Assembly: GCA_930367205.1 (NCBI GenBank)
Contig: OV884009.1
Span: 120,975,454-121,039,453 of the forward strand
From: Acanthosoma haemorrhoidale
Taxonomy: Eukaryota; Arthropoda; Insecta; Hemiptera; Acanthosomatidae
Direction: 5' to 3'
Length of the DNA stretch: 64,000 bases
Below are positions 1 to 12,299 of the stretch, piece after piece; within the stretch, counting starts at the first letter, position 1; every line of letters begins with the position of its first letter. Below the pieces are notes generated by a model. It had not been told where the DNA came from. It was given only the letters and a program-made list of their open reading frames with translations, and did not search any database. The translations under genes were made by a program, and so were the position numbers.

Positions 1-1570
1 CAACTGATTTATCTTAGCTTAAACTATAACAACAAGAAAAGTTTGATCATCCCACAACAGGATGGTCAAAGATGCCATAATAAGTTCGAAACATATTATA
101 TATATCATACAAACCAGACACATAACTAGCAGTTAAAAACACCCTACTCGTAGCATTGATCGTTGATCTCATATGTAGACAAATTAAGGAAGAAAATCTT
201 GCCTGATCATATATTGTACCAATCGTTGGAGGGAAGGTGGCTTCCTCAAACCACAGATCTTAGAAGTAACAGTCAGTTACCTATGCTCTTAAAGGCCGCA
301 GATCAACCATTTTCTTCCACCATTTCCACTGGCACTTTCTTCTTGACCCACCCAATCTTCCACACATCCTGCCTCCTCGGACGACGTTGTGTCTGATTGA
401 GGGCTAAGGGTTACTTACCTAAGTCGGCCCTGAACGCTCAACGTCCGTGAATACCACTAGTTCACCAACATGTTGCATGTGACATTCGCATCACAATTTT
501 CTCCTTAATGCTTGCAATGATCACAATTATAGGCAATCTGAGAGCAAAAACTAAAAATATATATGCCTGTATCTCACTTCATTGTTGGCACCATCTTGAG
601 TCTTGTGGCATAAGTACAGCAAGCTAATAAGTAAGTCTTCTATTTATGTTATTACAAAAATAAATGTGAAACAGTAATATTTTCTTTCCCTGTATTCCTC
701 ACAGAAAATATAACAGAGAAATTGAGCTGGAGGTATTTACAGATCTATTGGGCTTGGGCATGTTGGGGGGTTTGGGCCTGACTTTGACAAGAGTGACCCT
801 TTGCCCTTGATCAGTAATTAGAGAATAGTTCTTACCAGGTACTGTCCATATATTATGTTGATTAAATTGAATACATATAAACCAACCATTTGAAAAGCAA
901 AAAGTGTAGTTTTTATTGTCCTGGATCATTTGTTAGGCATTGAAACTAGGATACCTAGGCCTCTTCCAGGAAACTTAAAAGGAACCAGAAAGAGGCTTTC
1001 TCATTACCTTACTTTTCTGGATCTCCTTTACAAATAAATTTATTTTTTTGATAAATAGGAATATTATCTATGGTCTAAAAGATATAAATGAGAATGTTTT
1101 TGTCATAAATAGCTAAGTACAAATTACCTCTGGAGTTGCATTTCAGAGTGTAATTTAAATACTGAAGATCAATTTAATTTTTTATAATTACAAAACTTAA
1201 TTTTGTACATATTAATGTTAATAAGAGATTAATTTAATAGTGAAATATTTATTGCATATTCTTAATTTCTTGGGTTCTTATTACAGTCTTGTCTGTTCAA
1301 GTATTTATTTCCACTGTTCATATAGTTATGAATTTCATTGACAAAAGGAGAGTGGTTATGTTTATTTGAAGATGGCAAAAGTCGTGTATGTGCCACATGC
1401 GCTTAATATTCTTATTGGTACTGTTCAAAGGACTTAACAAATCAAAAATCTGGAGATTGGTGGGTATTCTAGAAGACCTGAATCTAGCCAGATTCATCTG
1501 ACAGCTGGCAACCATTAATAGGTGTGGATTCTGTCTTTGGAAATGGTTTCATATTATTAATTAGTGTGGC
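1..1570. other. No feature recognised
   Basis: AT-rich sequence with short open frames only. A somewhat GC-richer patch at about 340-460 has no readable protein. I see no exon, RNA gene or element end. Confidence 0.5.
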
Positions 1571-1575
1571 TAGGA

Positions 1576-1650
1576 TGTACCATTGATTTAAACCCCATTG
1601 AACATCTATGGGGTGAGTAACACTACAGGAGGAATATGAGAGTATTCCTA
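1576..1650 (+). pseudogene. Tc1-type transposase C-terminal scrap
   Basis: The + strand at 1582-1617 reads IDLNPIEHLWGE, the hallmark block around the last catalytic Glu of Tc1-type DD34E transposases. Flanking codons contain a stop and no further alignable sequence, and no terminal inverted repeats were found. It is an isolated relic. Confidence 0.45.
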
Positions 1651-2204
1651 ATGACTATCTGAGCGGTGCCATGGTGAATGTTGGTGGTGATTAATGCAAT
1701 ATGAGGCAATGCTCTATTAACATTTGTCAATTTCAATTGTCTATTAATATTTTTTTTAACCCTTTCAAGATGACAGAGGCCTGACCTTGACACAAGGCCT
1801 CCTAAGTAATCCCTGTGCCCTGTGCTATCTTCCTACCTTCAATTTTAATTTGTTACTCAAATTTCTTATCACATTTTTTTTACTTTTCACCTACAGTTTT
1901 TCACCTATTCTACTTTGTAAAGTATGCATAAATATAGTTTAATGTATAAATTTCTCAATTTTTCAAATGGATAATAGTTTATGATTATAATGTAGATATG
2001 CAGTAATATTTCAGCTCACACAAATACTAAAATTAATCATTTTTAATATTGTGTTGTACATCAATCAAACAAAAACTAAAAAAAAATAGACACAGGATCA
2101 GTCTCTAGTAGCTGCCAAGTATAGACATGTTCTTAGTGCTTCTTATCTTTCTTTCTTAGTCTATTTATGAACCAATTAGTTACAAATCCAGTTGTATTAA
2201 CAAC
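1651..2204. other. No feature recognised
   Basis: AT-rich, no supported coding or repeat structure. Confidence 0.5.
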
Positions 2205-2873
2205 AATGACCCTTTCGGGAAACCGGGCATTCTAAATTTAATCAGAAGCAGAGTTCTGCTAAAAGAAAACGAAGTGAGTCAGTACTGTACAATATCCCAA
2301 TATTTAACAGTTACAATCAACTTTCTGATGAGGAAGAAGAGTATGCAAAGGAAATCCAGACAAAGAAACCAAAATTTGTACACCAGAAAAAAAACGAGGT
2401 AAAACTGAAAGCAGGTTTGATAGGCATGCCCCCAGAATTTTCTACAGAAGAAATTATGACAGATCTTGAAGCCCGGGGCTTGGAGGCAAACAATGTATAC
2501 CAAATGATCAAAAAATCAGATGGAATTGAGAAGAATCTGCCTATTTCAATACTTATCCTCGAAAATAAATTACAATTGTCGAAACTTGTGCATACTAAAT
2601 ATTGGGATAATGTTGTCGTTTCCTGAAAAAAACACAAAAACAGTAATTCAATGTTATTTTTGTCAAGAATTTAGTCATGTTGCCTGTTATTGCTACAGAA
2701 ACGAAAGAAAAGAAGAACATTTTACAAAAGATTCGACTCAACACGTCAATAGACGATTTGTACCAAAATGTTGCAATTGCCAAGGAGGACATTGCTCTAA
2801 TTTGAAACAATGCCTGATATATTTAAGAAACCTGGAAAAGAAACAGCAAGAAGAGACCAAACATAAATCCTGA
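2205..2873 (+). pseudogene. Jockey ORF1 (gag-like, zinc-knuckle) relic
   Basis: An open stretch from about 2205 to 2626 carries a basic N-terminus (SSAKRKRS), an acidic patch (SDEEEE) and a region resembling the domain preceding the zinc knuckles in Jockey ORF1 (IGMPPEFSTEEIMTDLEARG, near 2420). After a frameshift near 2600-2640 the next frame gives two knuckles: CYFCQEFSHVACYC, with CX2CX4HX4C spacing, and CCNCQGGHCSNLKQC. In the family this protein binds and packages element RNA. The region between the pre-knuckle domain and the knuckles is shorter than usual, so part has been deleted as well as frameshifted. Confidence 0.7.
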
Positions 2874-3559
2874 GTCTCTGAGTGTATACAAACCGAAACT
2901 CAACAAATTCCCTTCACTAGCGCGAAACCTGGCACCAAATGAATTCAACAAAATTTTACAGAAGGAAAGAGTGAGCCATCCATAACCGATTATTTAAAAG
3001 TATGTTTAGTTTCTTTAATTTTAGTAATACTGTTTTAAAATATATTGAACCAAATGAGAACAGCTGATGACGGTTTCTCAAAAATATTTATTTTAATTTA
3101 ATGAGTTCTGTCAATCCTAGACTAATGGACGATATGTTTCTCTGCTATAGATTATTTTCTTATTATTATTTAATCTGTCTTATAATACTGATTGTACTTG
3201 AATCCAGACTTACAACCTTTAGACTACATCTTCTTTCAGGTATAGGCAGTAATCAGTTAATCTTCACACTCTCTTAAACCACGAGTTAGCACAATAGAAA
3301 TATATTAGCCTAACCAACATTGTTTCACATATTAATTTATACAGATCCATTCTTGGTGCTGATCATCACAGTACTGGCAATAATCTGTTTACAATAATAA
3401 CTCTGTAAATAATATAAACCAATAACAAGACAAATAAAAACCAATGTTTTACCTCGATGTATCGTACCATGTCATTATTTATTTCAAATGTAATTTTATT
3501 TCTTTTTATGTCTCATCCCAATGACATTGATTAGCAAAAATATAAAACTAATGATGTGG

Positions 3560-5690
3560 AATGCCCAGACCCATATGTCTTCCTGGTACAAAATTTAAAC
3601 TGTTTCTACATCACAAGTTCTACAAGACAAGACTGTAAGCTCTAGACCAATGTTCTGTACCAGACTATGTCATATATCGAAAAACTGAGCGGGTGGCGGA
3701 TTGATGACTTTAATCTGAGCATACATACCACACTCCTATAGGCTGGTGAATAATCTTGTTTGCACTAAAGCGGTTGGGGCTCAATTCCAGCTTTATGGTA
3801 CAAATGCAATGGCTATTGCAACTTATATCTCTCCTAACAAATTGCACACTGCCGATTTCATTAAAATATTCAAGTTGAGTGAACAGGTATTAGTTTTTGG
3901 AGACTTAAATTCAAAAAATGTGCAGTAGAATTGCCAGTACACAAACAAAAATTGTAAAATTCCTTCAAATTTTATCTCAAGTCACAGCACATTGAATTAC
4001 ACCACCTATTTGAAAACCTACTTGCATCCTATCTCAGCAGTGTCACAAGGAATACTCCAAATCTGTCAAGGTTCATTTTCCTTCTTTGCCTAAACTCCAA
4101 CCACAAGAGTTCCATTTCGGCATTGAAAAAGAAATTACTAAAAATCTTTTGTCCTGAAAATTCCTCTTCAAAAAAGCAAACTAGAAAGGATTTAGAAAAT
4201 TTTGAGATAAACAGATTGACATTAACACCTCCATTTATTATTCATCTGATATTGACAAATCTATAACCAAATTAAATAAAACAGTGAAATCCACAATGAT
4301 AACAGCCATCCCCAGGCAGCGCTTCCCACGCCAATTTACATATACAATTGCCAAACCATTTAAAAGCACTCATAGAAATTAAAAAGCAAATCAAAAAGAA
4401 ACACGAACATATAAACAGCCCATTAGGTAAACTTTTTTTCAAACAGTTCAATTTTCATGTCAGAAACCAACTGGAAAAATAGAAAAAGAAACTGGTCATA
4501 TGATCTAAACAAATTTTGCCCAGGAAATAAAAATATGTAGATAATACTTAAAATTTTTACAAACATTACACCCCATATTCCTTCAATATTCCACCTCTCA
4601 AGTCTAACAATAAATTTGTCACCTCAAATAAAGAAAAAGCAGGCCTATTAGCTTCCCATTTTAAATTTAGCAGTAACCTCACCAAAAATTTACAGTCAGC
4701 AAACCATGACTAAATTTTTAATAGAATCATCTCTCAATTCCTAAGAATATCTATACCGCATTCTACCCCATTCATTTCTCCAAAAGACATAAACATAAAT
4801 AGTTAACAAATAAAACTGCTGAAAGTAAGAAAATCATCAGGAGTACACACAATCCTACCTAAAGTGATTAAAAATTTCATCAAAAAGACTGTCATATCCT
4901 TCACTAGAATCTACAATAGCAATCCCCCGAGACAGAAACTTCCCACCATCCTGGAAAATAGCAAAATTCATCATGACACCTAAGCCAAACAAAGACTATG
5001 CAAACATAGGAAGCTATAGACCTTTTGTCTTTGAACATTTTCTCAAAAATATTTGAAAAAGTTATACTCCAAAGGATCACCAATCACATAGATGTTAATA
5101 ATAATAGTTGAAAGTTTGGTTTCAGACCATACCATTCCATAATTGCCCAGCTTACAAGTCTAACAGAGTATATAACCAAAGCTTTCAACAGGAAGATAAA
5201 TATTGGGATGATCACGCTTGATCAAGCTTTCAATATGTTAAAGCACACCGGGCATGTTCATAAACTTTCAGTTACAATTTTCCACCTTATATAATACACC
5301 TCATCCTCATTCCTATCTTTCTAACAAATGTTTACATTCCAATCAACAATATCCCCTCAACAACTCATCACCTATCATCAGGACTTACTCAAAGCTCTTG
5401 CTATCTCCTACCCTTTTTAATATATCTATTACTGATAACCCATCACACCCTAAAGTCGAAAGATTATTTAATGTAGACAACAGCAATCTACAAAGGATCA
5501 TTCAAAATAGACACAATAACGAATAGATTACAGGCACAAATAGAATAAATCAACACTTATTTCAATATAAGGAAAATTAAACTTAACCCAATTAAAACAG
5601 AGGCAATAGTATTCACCAAACATCGACCTATATTAACCCAACATTTGTCACCAGAATTTGTTTTTTCTATCTTCCATATCCAAAAACCCA
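3560..5690 (+). pseudogene. Jockey ORF2 (endonuclease and reverse transcriptase) relic
   Basis: The endonuclease start is visible as MWNAQTH near 3555-3580. A later open piece at 3746-3928 contains VFGDLNSKNVQ, matching the GDxNAKH metal-binding block of Jockey endonucleases. RT segments follow from about 4800 to 5690. All are in different frames with stops. It would have encoded the nick-and-prime enzyme of target-primed reverse transcription. Confidence 0.7.
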
Positions 5691-5700
5691 TTTAATAAGA

Positions 5701-7270
5701 GAATTAGCAATTACTGTAAGCAAAAGATACATCCATAAACGCACGAAACATATCCAGTTGGAATAACATTAAATTAAATTTGTATCTACTTACTTTTTAT
5801 TATTATTTTATTTCATCATGTATTAACATACATTAACAGTAAAAAAAAACATTGCAGTATACGGTCTCGGTGGGCAAAGCATGTAATAATTTTAATTTGT
5901 GCTTCTGAGCAAGATTGTAGGCTATTTAAATATCTAATTAAATATAATTAGATAGAGTAGGTAATATACATGTAAATACAGAGCCTATCTCAAGCTCATT
6001 TGTACATTGTGACTCCTCATATTTATATGAACCCCACAAGTCTGAAATGCTTTAACGTTTTTACTGTTCGCTCAAGTCACATGGTCGTCCTCATAAAGGC
6101 GAGTGTTTACACTAGGGGTTGCCCACCACATTGCTTTTTTAGTGTATTAAACAGTAATTAACTAAGCACTGACCCTTGTGGTAGGAATCGTCTTGTGTGT
6201 TTTTACAAAGAAACTGTGTATGATCAGATAATCTTACTTTTATAAGCCATTAAGTGTGGAAATATGCTATCGATAAAGGTACTATACTGTAGAGAGTCCT
6301 TTTAGTCTTAATTTAATATTTTTTTCTAGAAGCATCTCCAAACTATCTTAACAGTCGTCTTTAAAAAAAAAACAGCTTAAGTACATGACTTTCTGTAGAA
6401 TCCATCTTTTATTTTCTAAGATAGGACACCAGTTATAACTAATATTTCATTTATAGGAGTATTAGTGTAGATATGAACAACATGTTTCCCATAGTTATCA
6501 AGTGAAAAAACAAGATATCAGTAAGATTATCTGTTACTTATTCACACAGTATTTTGTATTGATTGATCTCGCATCAAATTGTAATAGTAACATATTCTCT
6601 TTCTCACTACTTATCTTATACATAATCATAACCAACCTGTTAACACAAATCTTCGCTATCAGTTTTTTAAATAGGAAAAAATGAAAAATCTTGTTCAATT
6701 AATACAAAATCATTATTTGCAAACTACTGTCAAATTTGGGGTGTATGGAATAGGAATCAAAGAGAATGTAGAATATTAAAAAAAAAAATTGACCAAATAG
6801 ACATTGCAATTATTATTGAGCAAATATTGGAAGTAAGTAAAAGAGTAGTATACATTATGGAAGAAGAAAACCATAATAATATAAAATAGCTAAGCTGGTA
6901 TGAGGGAATATTATGTTTTAAATCTTTTTAATAGTAAATTGAAACTCCTATTAGAAAGCAGGGGTGTGGATTATCTAAACCAGCAGCCAAGTTTTGTACA
7001 GAGCGTAACAAAATTTTTTTATAGAAAATAATAATGTTTCAGCAGATAACGCATATGCATACAGGGAGTAATCATAAACATGGATAACTTCTCTCCAATT
7101 GGAAGTAATCACATGGCTAAACAAGGAAAATGTTAGAGGCACTTATTTCTTGAACTTTAACCAAACATATGAAGCCAATAGTGATGCTGATATTATAAAA
7201 GAGTGCATACTGGATGTTCTGCTGCTGGCAATACATTATTTAAGAATAAAAATGGGTATCATTGACACTA
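5701..7270. other. No feature recognised
   Basis: Very AT-rich. One 60-codon open frame at 6502-6684 is hydrophobic by composition and matches nothing I know. No element ends seen. Confidence 0.5.
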
Positions 7271-7329
7271 ATTGATGTATTCCATTATCTGGTTCTCCAG
7301 GTAGAAGGAATATACAACTTTGGCTAGAT

Positions 7330-7690
7330 AAAAACTATATAACTTTTAAACAAACTTTACCTGCCACACATTGCTTTGCTTTGGCTCTGGAAGAATCTTG
7401 CGACATTACGTTAAGGAGATTATTTGTGTCTCACCTGCACAGGACATGTAGACAGTTTTTTGACTACATGACATTGGAGAAAACTTGGCAACCATGTCAT
7501 TTTTTACTGTTCTATTTAGGCGCCTGAATCTCTTAAACCTGAAACTACAAGGCAAAGGTAAACTTGTGTGCTAACTTTTCTGAGAAGTGAAAAGTTTTTC
7601 AAAAAAGATTGACCTCTTTTCTGAAGATAGTGGAGAACTTTTATATTTTCCACACCTTAAGTCAGTTTGTCCCAATAATAAGGGTACTGA
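7330..7690 (+). pseudogene. hAT-like transposase relic (GTF2IRD2/ZBED type)
   Basis: One frame of the + strand at about 7522-7680 reads LNLLNLKLQGKGKLVC, a stop, EVKSF, then KKIDLFSEDSGELLYFPHLK. This is the conserved LNxLNLxLQGKGxL...F..KL.LF...L..G.L.HFP block of hAT transposases and the domesticated GTF2IRD2-like proteins. Upstream, 7350-7410 gives CFALALEESCDIT, resembling the F(S)LALDESTDI block that carries a catalytic Asp; the Asp here is Glu. Two in-frame stops and lost spacing mark it as dead. Terminal repeats and the BED finger were not found. Confidence 0.6.
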
Positions 7691-8261
7691 AATGAGTCAG
7701 TTAAAGTTTTTTTTTTTGTATAACTTAATTCTGATTTTTTAAGAAAGTTGACTTGTCTTCAAAAAAATTGAGAACGTTGTTGCTGTGGTTCAACAGCAGA
7801 TTTTCACTTAGGCCTAATAAGGTATGGGCCAGTGAAACAGCAGATGTTTCTAAGAGCAACAAAGTGGATTTAGAACTGGTACAGATCTTGACCACCTTAA
7901 CAACTTGATGAGATGAGAATCAGTTGAACCAATAGACCCCAAATTTCAGGCCGGTTGTTCAAAATAAATTGTGCCATTTTTTCCATAGAAAAAACTCAAC
8001 ATTAACCACAATAAACTCAAATTAGTAGTATTTTGATGTACTTTTTATTGATTTTCTTGTATTATGAAAATCATAATTAAAAATTATTAAATGTTTTGGT
8101 ATTTTCCTACTTCATTTCAGTGGTACCTACCCATTATCTTTTGCACATAAGATAACTAATTTTAAAGAAACGTTATACTAAGCAAAGCAGGTAGCCTAGG
8201 TTAGGGTTGGGGAGACTTAAAGTTTTGATAATGTTTTGAAACGGACCTATGGCAAAAATAA
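7691..8261. other. No confident feature
   Basis: Possibly the decayed C-terminal half of the hAT relic, but I could not read any of its motifs. Confidence 0.4.
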
Positions 8262-8610
8262 TTGGTGACCACTGTTCTAAACCTATTGGGAAAAGATGAC
8301 AACAGGAAAAAGCCATTTTTAATTAAATGTGCTTTATTTGAAACTGAACTAATTATTCTTACAGCTGCAAAACGGTTAGCTAGCTCCCGGCATTTCTACA
8401 TCCCTATTCTACCAAAAGAAATAAAAGAAAAGAGAAAGACACTTCTTCCCTTCTTCTTAAAAAGCTTGAAATCAAAATATACCAGCAAAGCTCAAGTATG
8501 ACAAATTGGTAGTTACTGGAGACATATATACTGTAGAGTATATCCAGAAAGAATTAATTAGCTTAGGTGTAAGACCAGGGCTACAACTAAGAATGAAAAA
8601 GAGATAAATA
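8262..8610 (+). pseudogene. LINE ORF1-type (RRM/CTD-like) protein relic
   Basis: The open frame at 8262-8501 includes RKKPFLIKCALFETELIILT, AAKRLASS and EIKEKRKTLLPFFLKSLKSK. After a single frame change near 8490 it continues KLKYDKLVVTGDIYTVEYIQ to a stop near 8605. The pattern 'RP(I/F)L(V/I)(K/R)...AAK.L......EIREKRK.LLP.LK.A.......YDKLVV.G..YT' is typical of ORF1 proteins of several insect LINE clades, whose C-terminal half binds RNA. The clade is uncertain. No RT follows immediately, so it is truncated or belongs to another fragment. Confidence 0.4.
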
Positions 8611-9339
8611 TCGTCTGTACAAAGTAAAACTCAAAAGAAAAATTACTGTAGAAGACTGTAAATAAATTGTTTAAGTTGGTGAAAAAACCAACCCAGAGAC
8701 CCATTTCTAATTGGCTAAGTTATGATAAAGATAATATATCAGAAGGCAATGCATTAGCTACTGACTAACAATCAGAAATTTGCCTGTCTATTGGGATATG
8801 TTTTTCATTTGTACCAGACCATAACAATTTTCTAAACTTGAATTGCAGTGATGTCTAAAATTCAAAAGCAGGTTGGTTCATTAGCATAAACTAGTGAACT
8901 GGTAAATGAATGAAAATAAGAATTTATGCCAAATCACAATACATTTATTCAAAATTAAACAAAATTTCATAAAAAAATGAGGAGCAAAAATAAAATACCC
9001 GGTCTGGTTAGTAATAATATAAAATTTACCAATGTAAGACAGACTTGTTTCAAAATAAAAATATCTTTTATCCTTAATAATTAAGATAATTAACCAAATT
9101 CTAGTCAATAATTAAATTCAACTAATTTAAATAAAATAAATAATCAAAATTAAAGTGTATAATTTATAATTTTCTTTAAAATGGCGATGAAATTTATCAA
9201 TAAAATATTCCGTAATTTTAATTCAAATAGATCGTTCTTTTGATAAATCGAAAATAGTAGGCCATTTCAATAATAATTAAAAGGTAATTAGTAATAAATC
9301 AATTAAGGAATTGATTAAGAAATAAGTGAAAATAAGGGT
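8611..9339. other. No feature recognised
   Basis: AT-rich, no supported feature. The stretch at about 8880-9110 has an open frame on the minus strand of no recognisable family. Confidence 0.5.
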
Positions 9340-9935
9340 ATATTCACGTAGTCGTATGAAGCGTTCTTTCATGTAGTTGCAGGTTGCAGGTCAAGCGTTC
9401 ACGTGGGTGTCAGTTGTAGACAAAGCGTAGCGCTGCCGTGGTCAGATTGATGCTCAAAAAAACCAACCGCCGGGTGCCGATTCCAAAGGTCCGGGGCGAA
9501 ATGGAGAGATGCATAAATTGAAGTTCAAGTAAATCGTCCTCGAAGATATGTTAATTGGTAGGCCCAAAGTTCTCAAGATATCAAGTGCTCGTTCAAGTTG
9601 ATGCCAGCTCCAAGCTCCAAGGGGAACGGAAAAAGTTCGTAATTTCCTGTCGTGAATTTTAGGAAATTCAGAGAATGAACCATTAACACTCTCACGTCGT
9701 TAAAGACACAACGTAAAAAAATAATACGTTTGAAAAGGAACGTTAAACACAGTTTTAAACGTTAAATATCGTTGAGGTGAAATTTTTGGCCAAATGGACG
9801 ATTCAAGTCTAAGATCGGTACAACTTAACCGTTCAGACGTTACCTCAACACTGACGAAAATGGGGCTTGGGTCCACAAGTTCCCCTACCAAAAGTCCAAA
9901 GTACCATGGTCCAAGGTACGGAATTCTCCTTTAGG
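9340..9935. other. GC- and CpG-richer island, unassigned
   Basis: A block of about 600 bp noticeably richer in G+C and CpG than its surroundings, with no stop-free frame of interest. On the minus strand it contains CGGCACCCGGCGG (near 9470), reminiscent of a tRNA-type primer-binding site. It could be a solo LTR plus leader of an unknown element or a host regulatory block. No second copy exists in the window to decide. Confidence 0.3.
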
Positions 9936-10778
9936 TATTTCCCTTATTTCACATTTAACTTAGATTACAATTTAAATCTTACGAAATATAAATGAACATA
10001 AATTACGTAATCAAATTTTATATGAACGATCTAATAAATGACAATTTATTTTTTTTTTTTTTACAGTTTTTTACCTCAGTGACAAAAGTAATAATTAATT
10101 AAATTTAACAAACAAATTAATTTTTTAAATAAAGATAAAAAAATCATGATTCAATTTACTTTACTTTTTTAACAAAATAAAAACTTTATCTGGCCTTAAC
10201 ACTCATTTTGGCAATTTTATCTGGGCATTTCTACTGTATTATATAATTGGTTAATTAAAATTATAGCTATAAAAAAAAAGAAGTTGCAATAAATCCTCCA
10301 TTAAGAAAATTAATAACTCACCTGGAACCAAGATTAACCTACTTGTCATAATTAAAAACCTCCTTACTATTGAATAAATAAATAAATAAATGTCTTTCAA
10401 ATCAATAATTCAACAGAAGCCACATCAGTATCATTAGGAATCAGTTTTTTGTTTTATGAAATCCTCATCTTAAATTATGATGATCATTTGTTTGTTTTTT
10501 AAAATATTTTTGTATTGTTAGTTTAAATTTATATTCTATCTGACTTGAAGATGGACTCCCTGTATAAAAAAAATGAAAAACAATCCTTAAATTCAGATAT
10601 ATTATATATCTATCTAACATGCTCAGTTGTGTTCCTTTGCTTATTTAAGTAAGGCTGATTTACACATTTGTACTTATTTTAGTGATGCGTTACCTTAGAC
10701 AGTTGGTTAATAGATTGTCGAAAAGGGGATTAAATTTTATTAAAATTTGCCTTTTATAAAATGTAGTGAACGGTTAAC
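9936..10778. other. No feature recognised
   Basis: AT-rich with homopolymer T and an (AATA)n microsatellite near 10374-10391. Confidence 0.5.
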
Positions 10779-10780
10779 TA

Positions 10781-11723
10781 CAGTAGTGGTCAAAAGTTTC
10801 CGGACAGGTGTTATTTCTTAATACTCAGAAATTATCATGAGGATTTAACAATTTTTTTTTTTATAGAATTAAATAAGAACATAATTAATTTTAAAATTAA
10901 TGGATTGATCAAATTTATTATTAAATTTAGAAAATCATTTTTGGTATGAGTAATTCTGTTTGTTTAAAAGTTTCCAGACAATTGCTTACATTGCATTCAA
11001 AGGTCATGTAAACACAGCTTTGTTTATTTATTGTTCCATACTTTACCCACTAATCCTTAATATGGAAATACTAAACAATATTTTCATTCAATTCGTTAAA
11101 ATGGTTCGTTATACAAGTATTACAGTTGTATGTATAATTCTGTGAAAGATTTATAGCTTTTCACTTGAAGGAAAATCTTGTCATGAAATTGCTATAATGT
11201 TAAAAGTTAGTAAAAGTACTGTAAGTGCTTTATTAAAAAAATGTAATTCAGGAGGTAGTTAGAGTGACCATCCACAAGGTATTGAAGACCTCGTAAATCC
11301 ACTCACAAAATTGATAGAGTGATAGGGCGGAAATCTGTTGCTGTTGTCCGAAAGATGGCTACTTGTACTGCCCTTCTTCAGTTAAAACAAGAAAACTTAT
11401 CAGATGTGAGCGGCAGCACTGTGTCACGTCGATTGAGAGAGTTTGGCTTATTTGAACGAGTTGGCATGAAAAAACTGTTCATTTCAAACAAGGATAAGGC
11501 TGCCCGATTAAAGTTCGCTCGTGAGCATCAAAATTAGACAATTGAACAATGGAAAAACATAGCATTTCAAAACGAATCTAAATTTAATATTTTTGAAAGT
11601 GATGGGAGAAGATATCTTAAACGTCCTGTATGCAAAAGGTAAGATCTGAGGTATCAAATTTCCACTGTGTAATCCATGGAGGTGGAAAAAAAATCAGTGT
11701 CTGGAAACTTCTGACCACTACTG
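10781..11723 (+). mobile_element. Internally deleted Tc1-type DNA transposon
   Basis: A 943-bp element flanked by TA dinucleotides (10779-10780 and 11724-11725). The terminal inverted repeats start CAGTAGTGGTCA. The 5' end (10781-10806) and the 3' end (11698-11723) agree at 24 of 26 positions. The motif AAAAGTTTCC(A/G)GACA recurs internally at about 10963-10980 as a direct repeat of the terminus, giving the IR/DR arrangement known for Tc1-like elements. The internal transposase reading stops shortly after the linker region, so the catalytic core has been lost. It could move only if supplied with transposase. Confidence 0.85.
11101..11665 (+). pseudogene. Tc1 transposase N-terminal part, broken
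   Basis: Starts at an ATG (11101, MVRYTS...) and shows the first helix-turn-helix of Tc1 transposases, SLEGKSCHEIAIMLKVSKST, followed by a GRPRKST-like linker in another frame. A second DNA-binding domain follows at 11319-11537 (SGSTVSRRLREFGL, KDKAARLKFAREHQN). The frame then reads WTIEQWKNIAFQNESKFNIF, corresponding to the block with the first catalytic Asp, where Asp is replaced (the usual form is W..V.FSDES.F). In-frame stops follow, and the second Asp and Glu are deleted. Confidence 0.8.
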
Positions 11724-11726
11724 TAA

Positions 11727-11815
11727 ATATTCAGTTGGTTAGCACAGCTGAATACCTGACCAGACAGTTGTAGGGCCTGGGTTCAGATCTCTGCCATGCC
11801 AAAGCTTATTTTCAC
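11727..11815 (+). repeat. tRNA-like SINE head (A- and B-box)
   Basis: Immediately beside the Tc1 target site, CAGTTGGTTAGCACAG resembles a tRNA D-arm/A-box and GGGTTCAGATCTC, about 45 bp on, resembles a B-box. The anticodon-stem region does not fold as a real tRNA, so a tRNA-derived SINE promoter or tRNA pseudogene is likelier than a functional tRNA gene. Confidence 0.4.
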
Positions 11816-11819
11816 TTTT

Positions 11820-12299
11820 TGGTGATGAGGTTTGGCTGTTTTGAAGGAAATCAAATTCACTCTAACTTTTATTGTCTTCGTGTTTTTCTTGAAATGATCC
11901 GTGCTTGAGTTTTTGGATTAATAAGAAATACACTGTTTATATGTGCTCAGTATGAACTCAATAATTTCGCTCCCCTCAAGTCGTAACTTGTGATTTTTTT
12001 ATCCTTCTTGAATTTTAAATAAATAGCTTTTCACACAAAAAAAAAATAAAACAGCCAGAATTGAAAAAAATTCATTTTTCACAAGTCATTTTTTAATCAG
12101 GTGTCAAATCTCATAACCACAGATCCCACCCACCCATCTTACCTACCCATTGATGTAACTCCTTTGATCGCTTTTTTAAATACTGCTACAGTCTTCTATG
12201 GAAGATTTTACTAGTCCTTTATCTTGTTTCAATCTACTTACTGCTTATCTTATTTATACATTATATTATTCATTTGTAGTAAAGGAAATCTATAATGGT
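11820..12299. other. No feature recognised
   Basis: May include the body of the adjacent SINE-like repeat. No protein is visible. Confidence 0.4.

Larger units (their letters stand above)
2205..5700 (+). mobile_element. Decayed Jockey-type non-LTR retrotransposon
   Basis: A 3.5-kb fossil in the right order for a Jockey-superfamily LINE: gag-like ORF1 with zinc knuckles (2205-2873), then apurinic-type endonuclease (from about 3560) and reverse transcriptase (about 4800-5690). Protein can be read only by moving between frames. The RT part includes pieces equivalent to KSSGVHTILPKVIKNF (near 4835), FGFRPYHSIIAQ (near 5120), a damaged SPTLFNISITD block (near 5410) and NPIKTEAIVFTKHRP (near 5590). 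Stops and frameshifts are numerous, so it is old and inactive. Target duplications and the poly(A) end were not identified. Confidence 0.75.
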
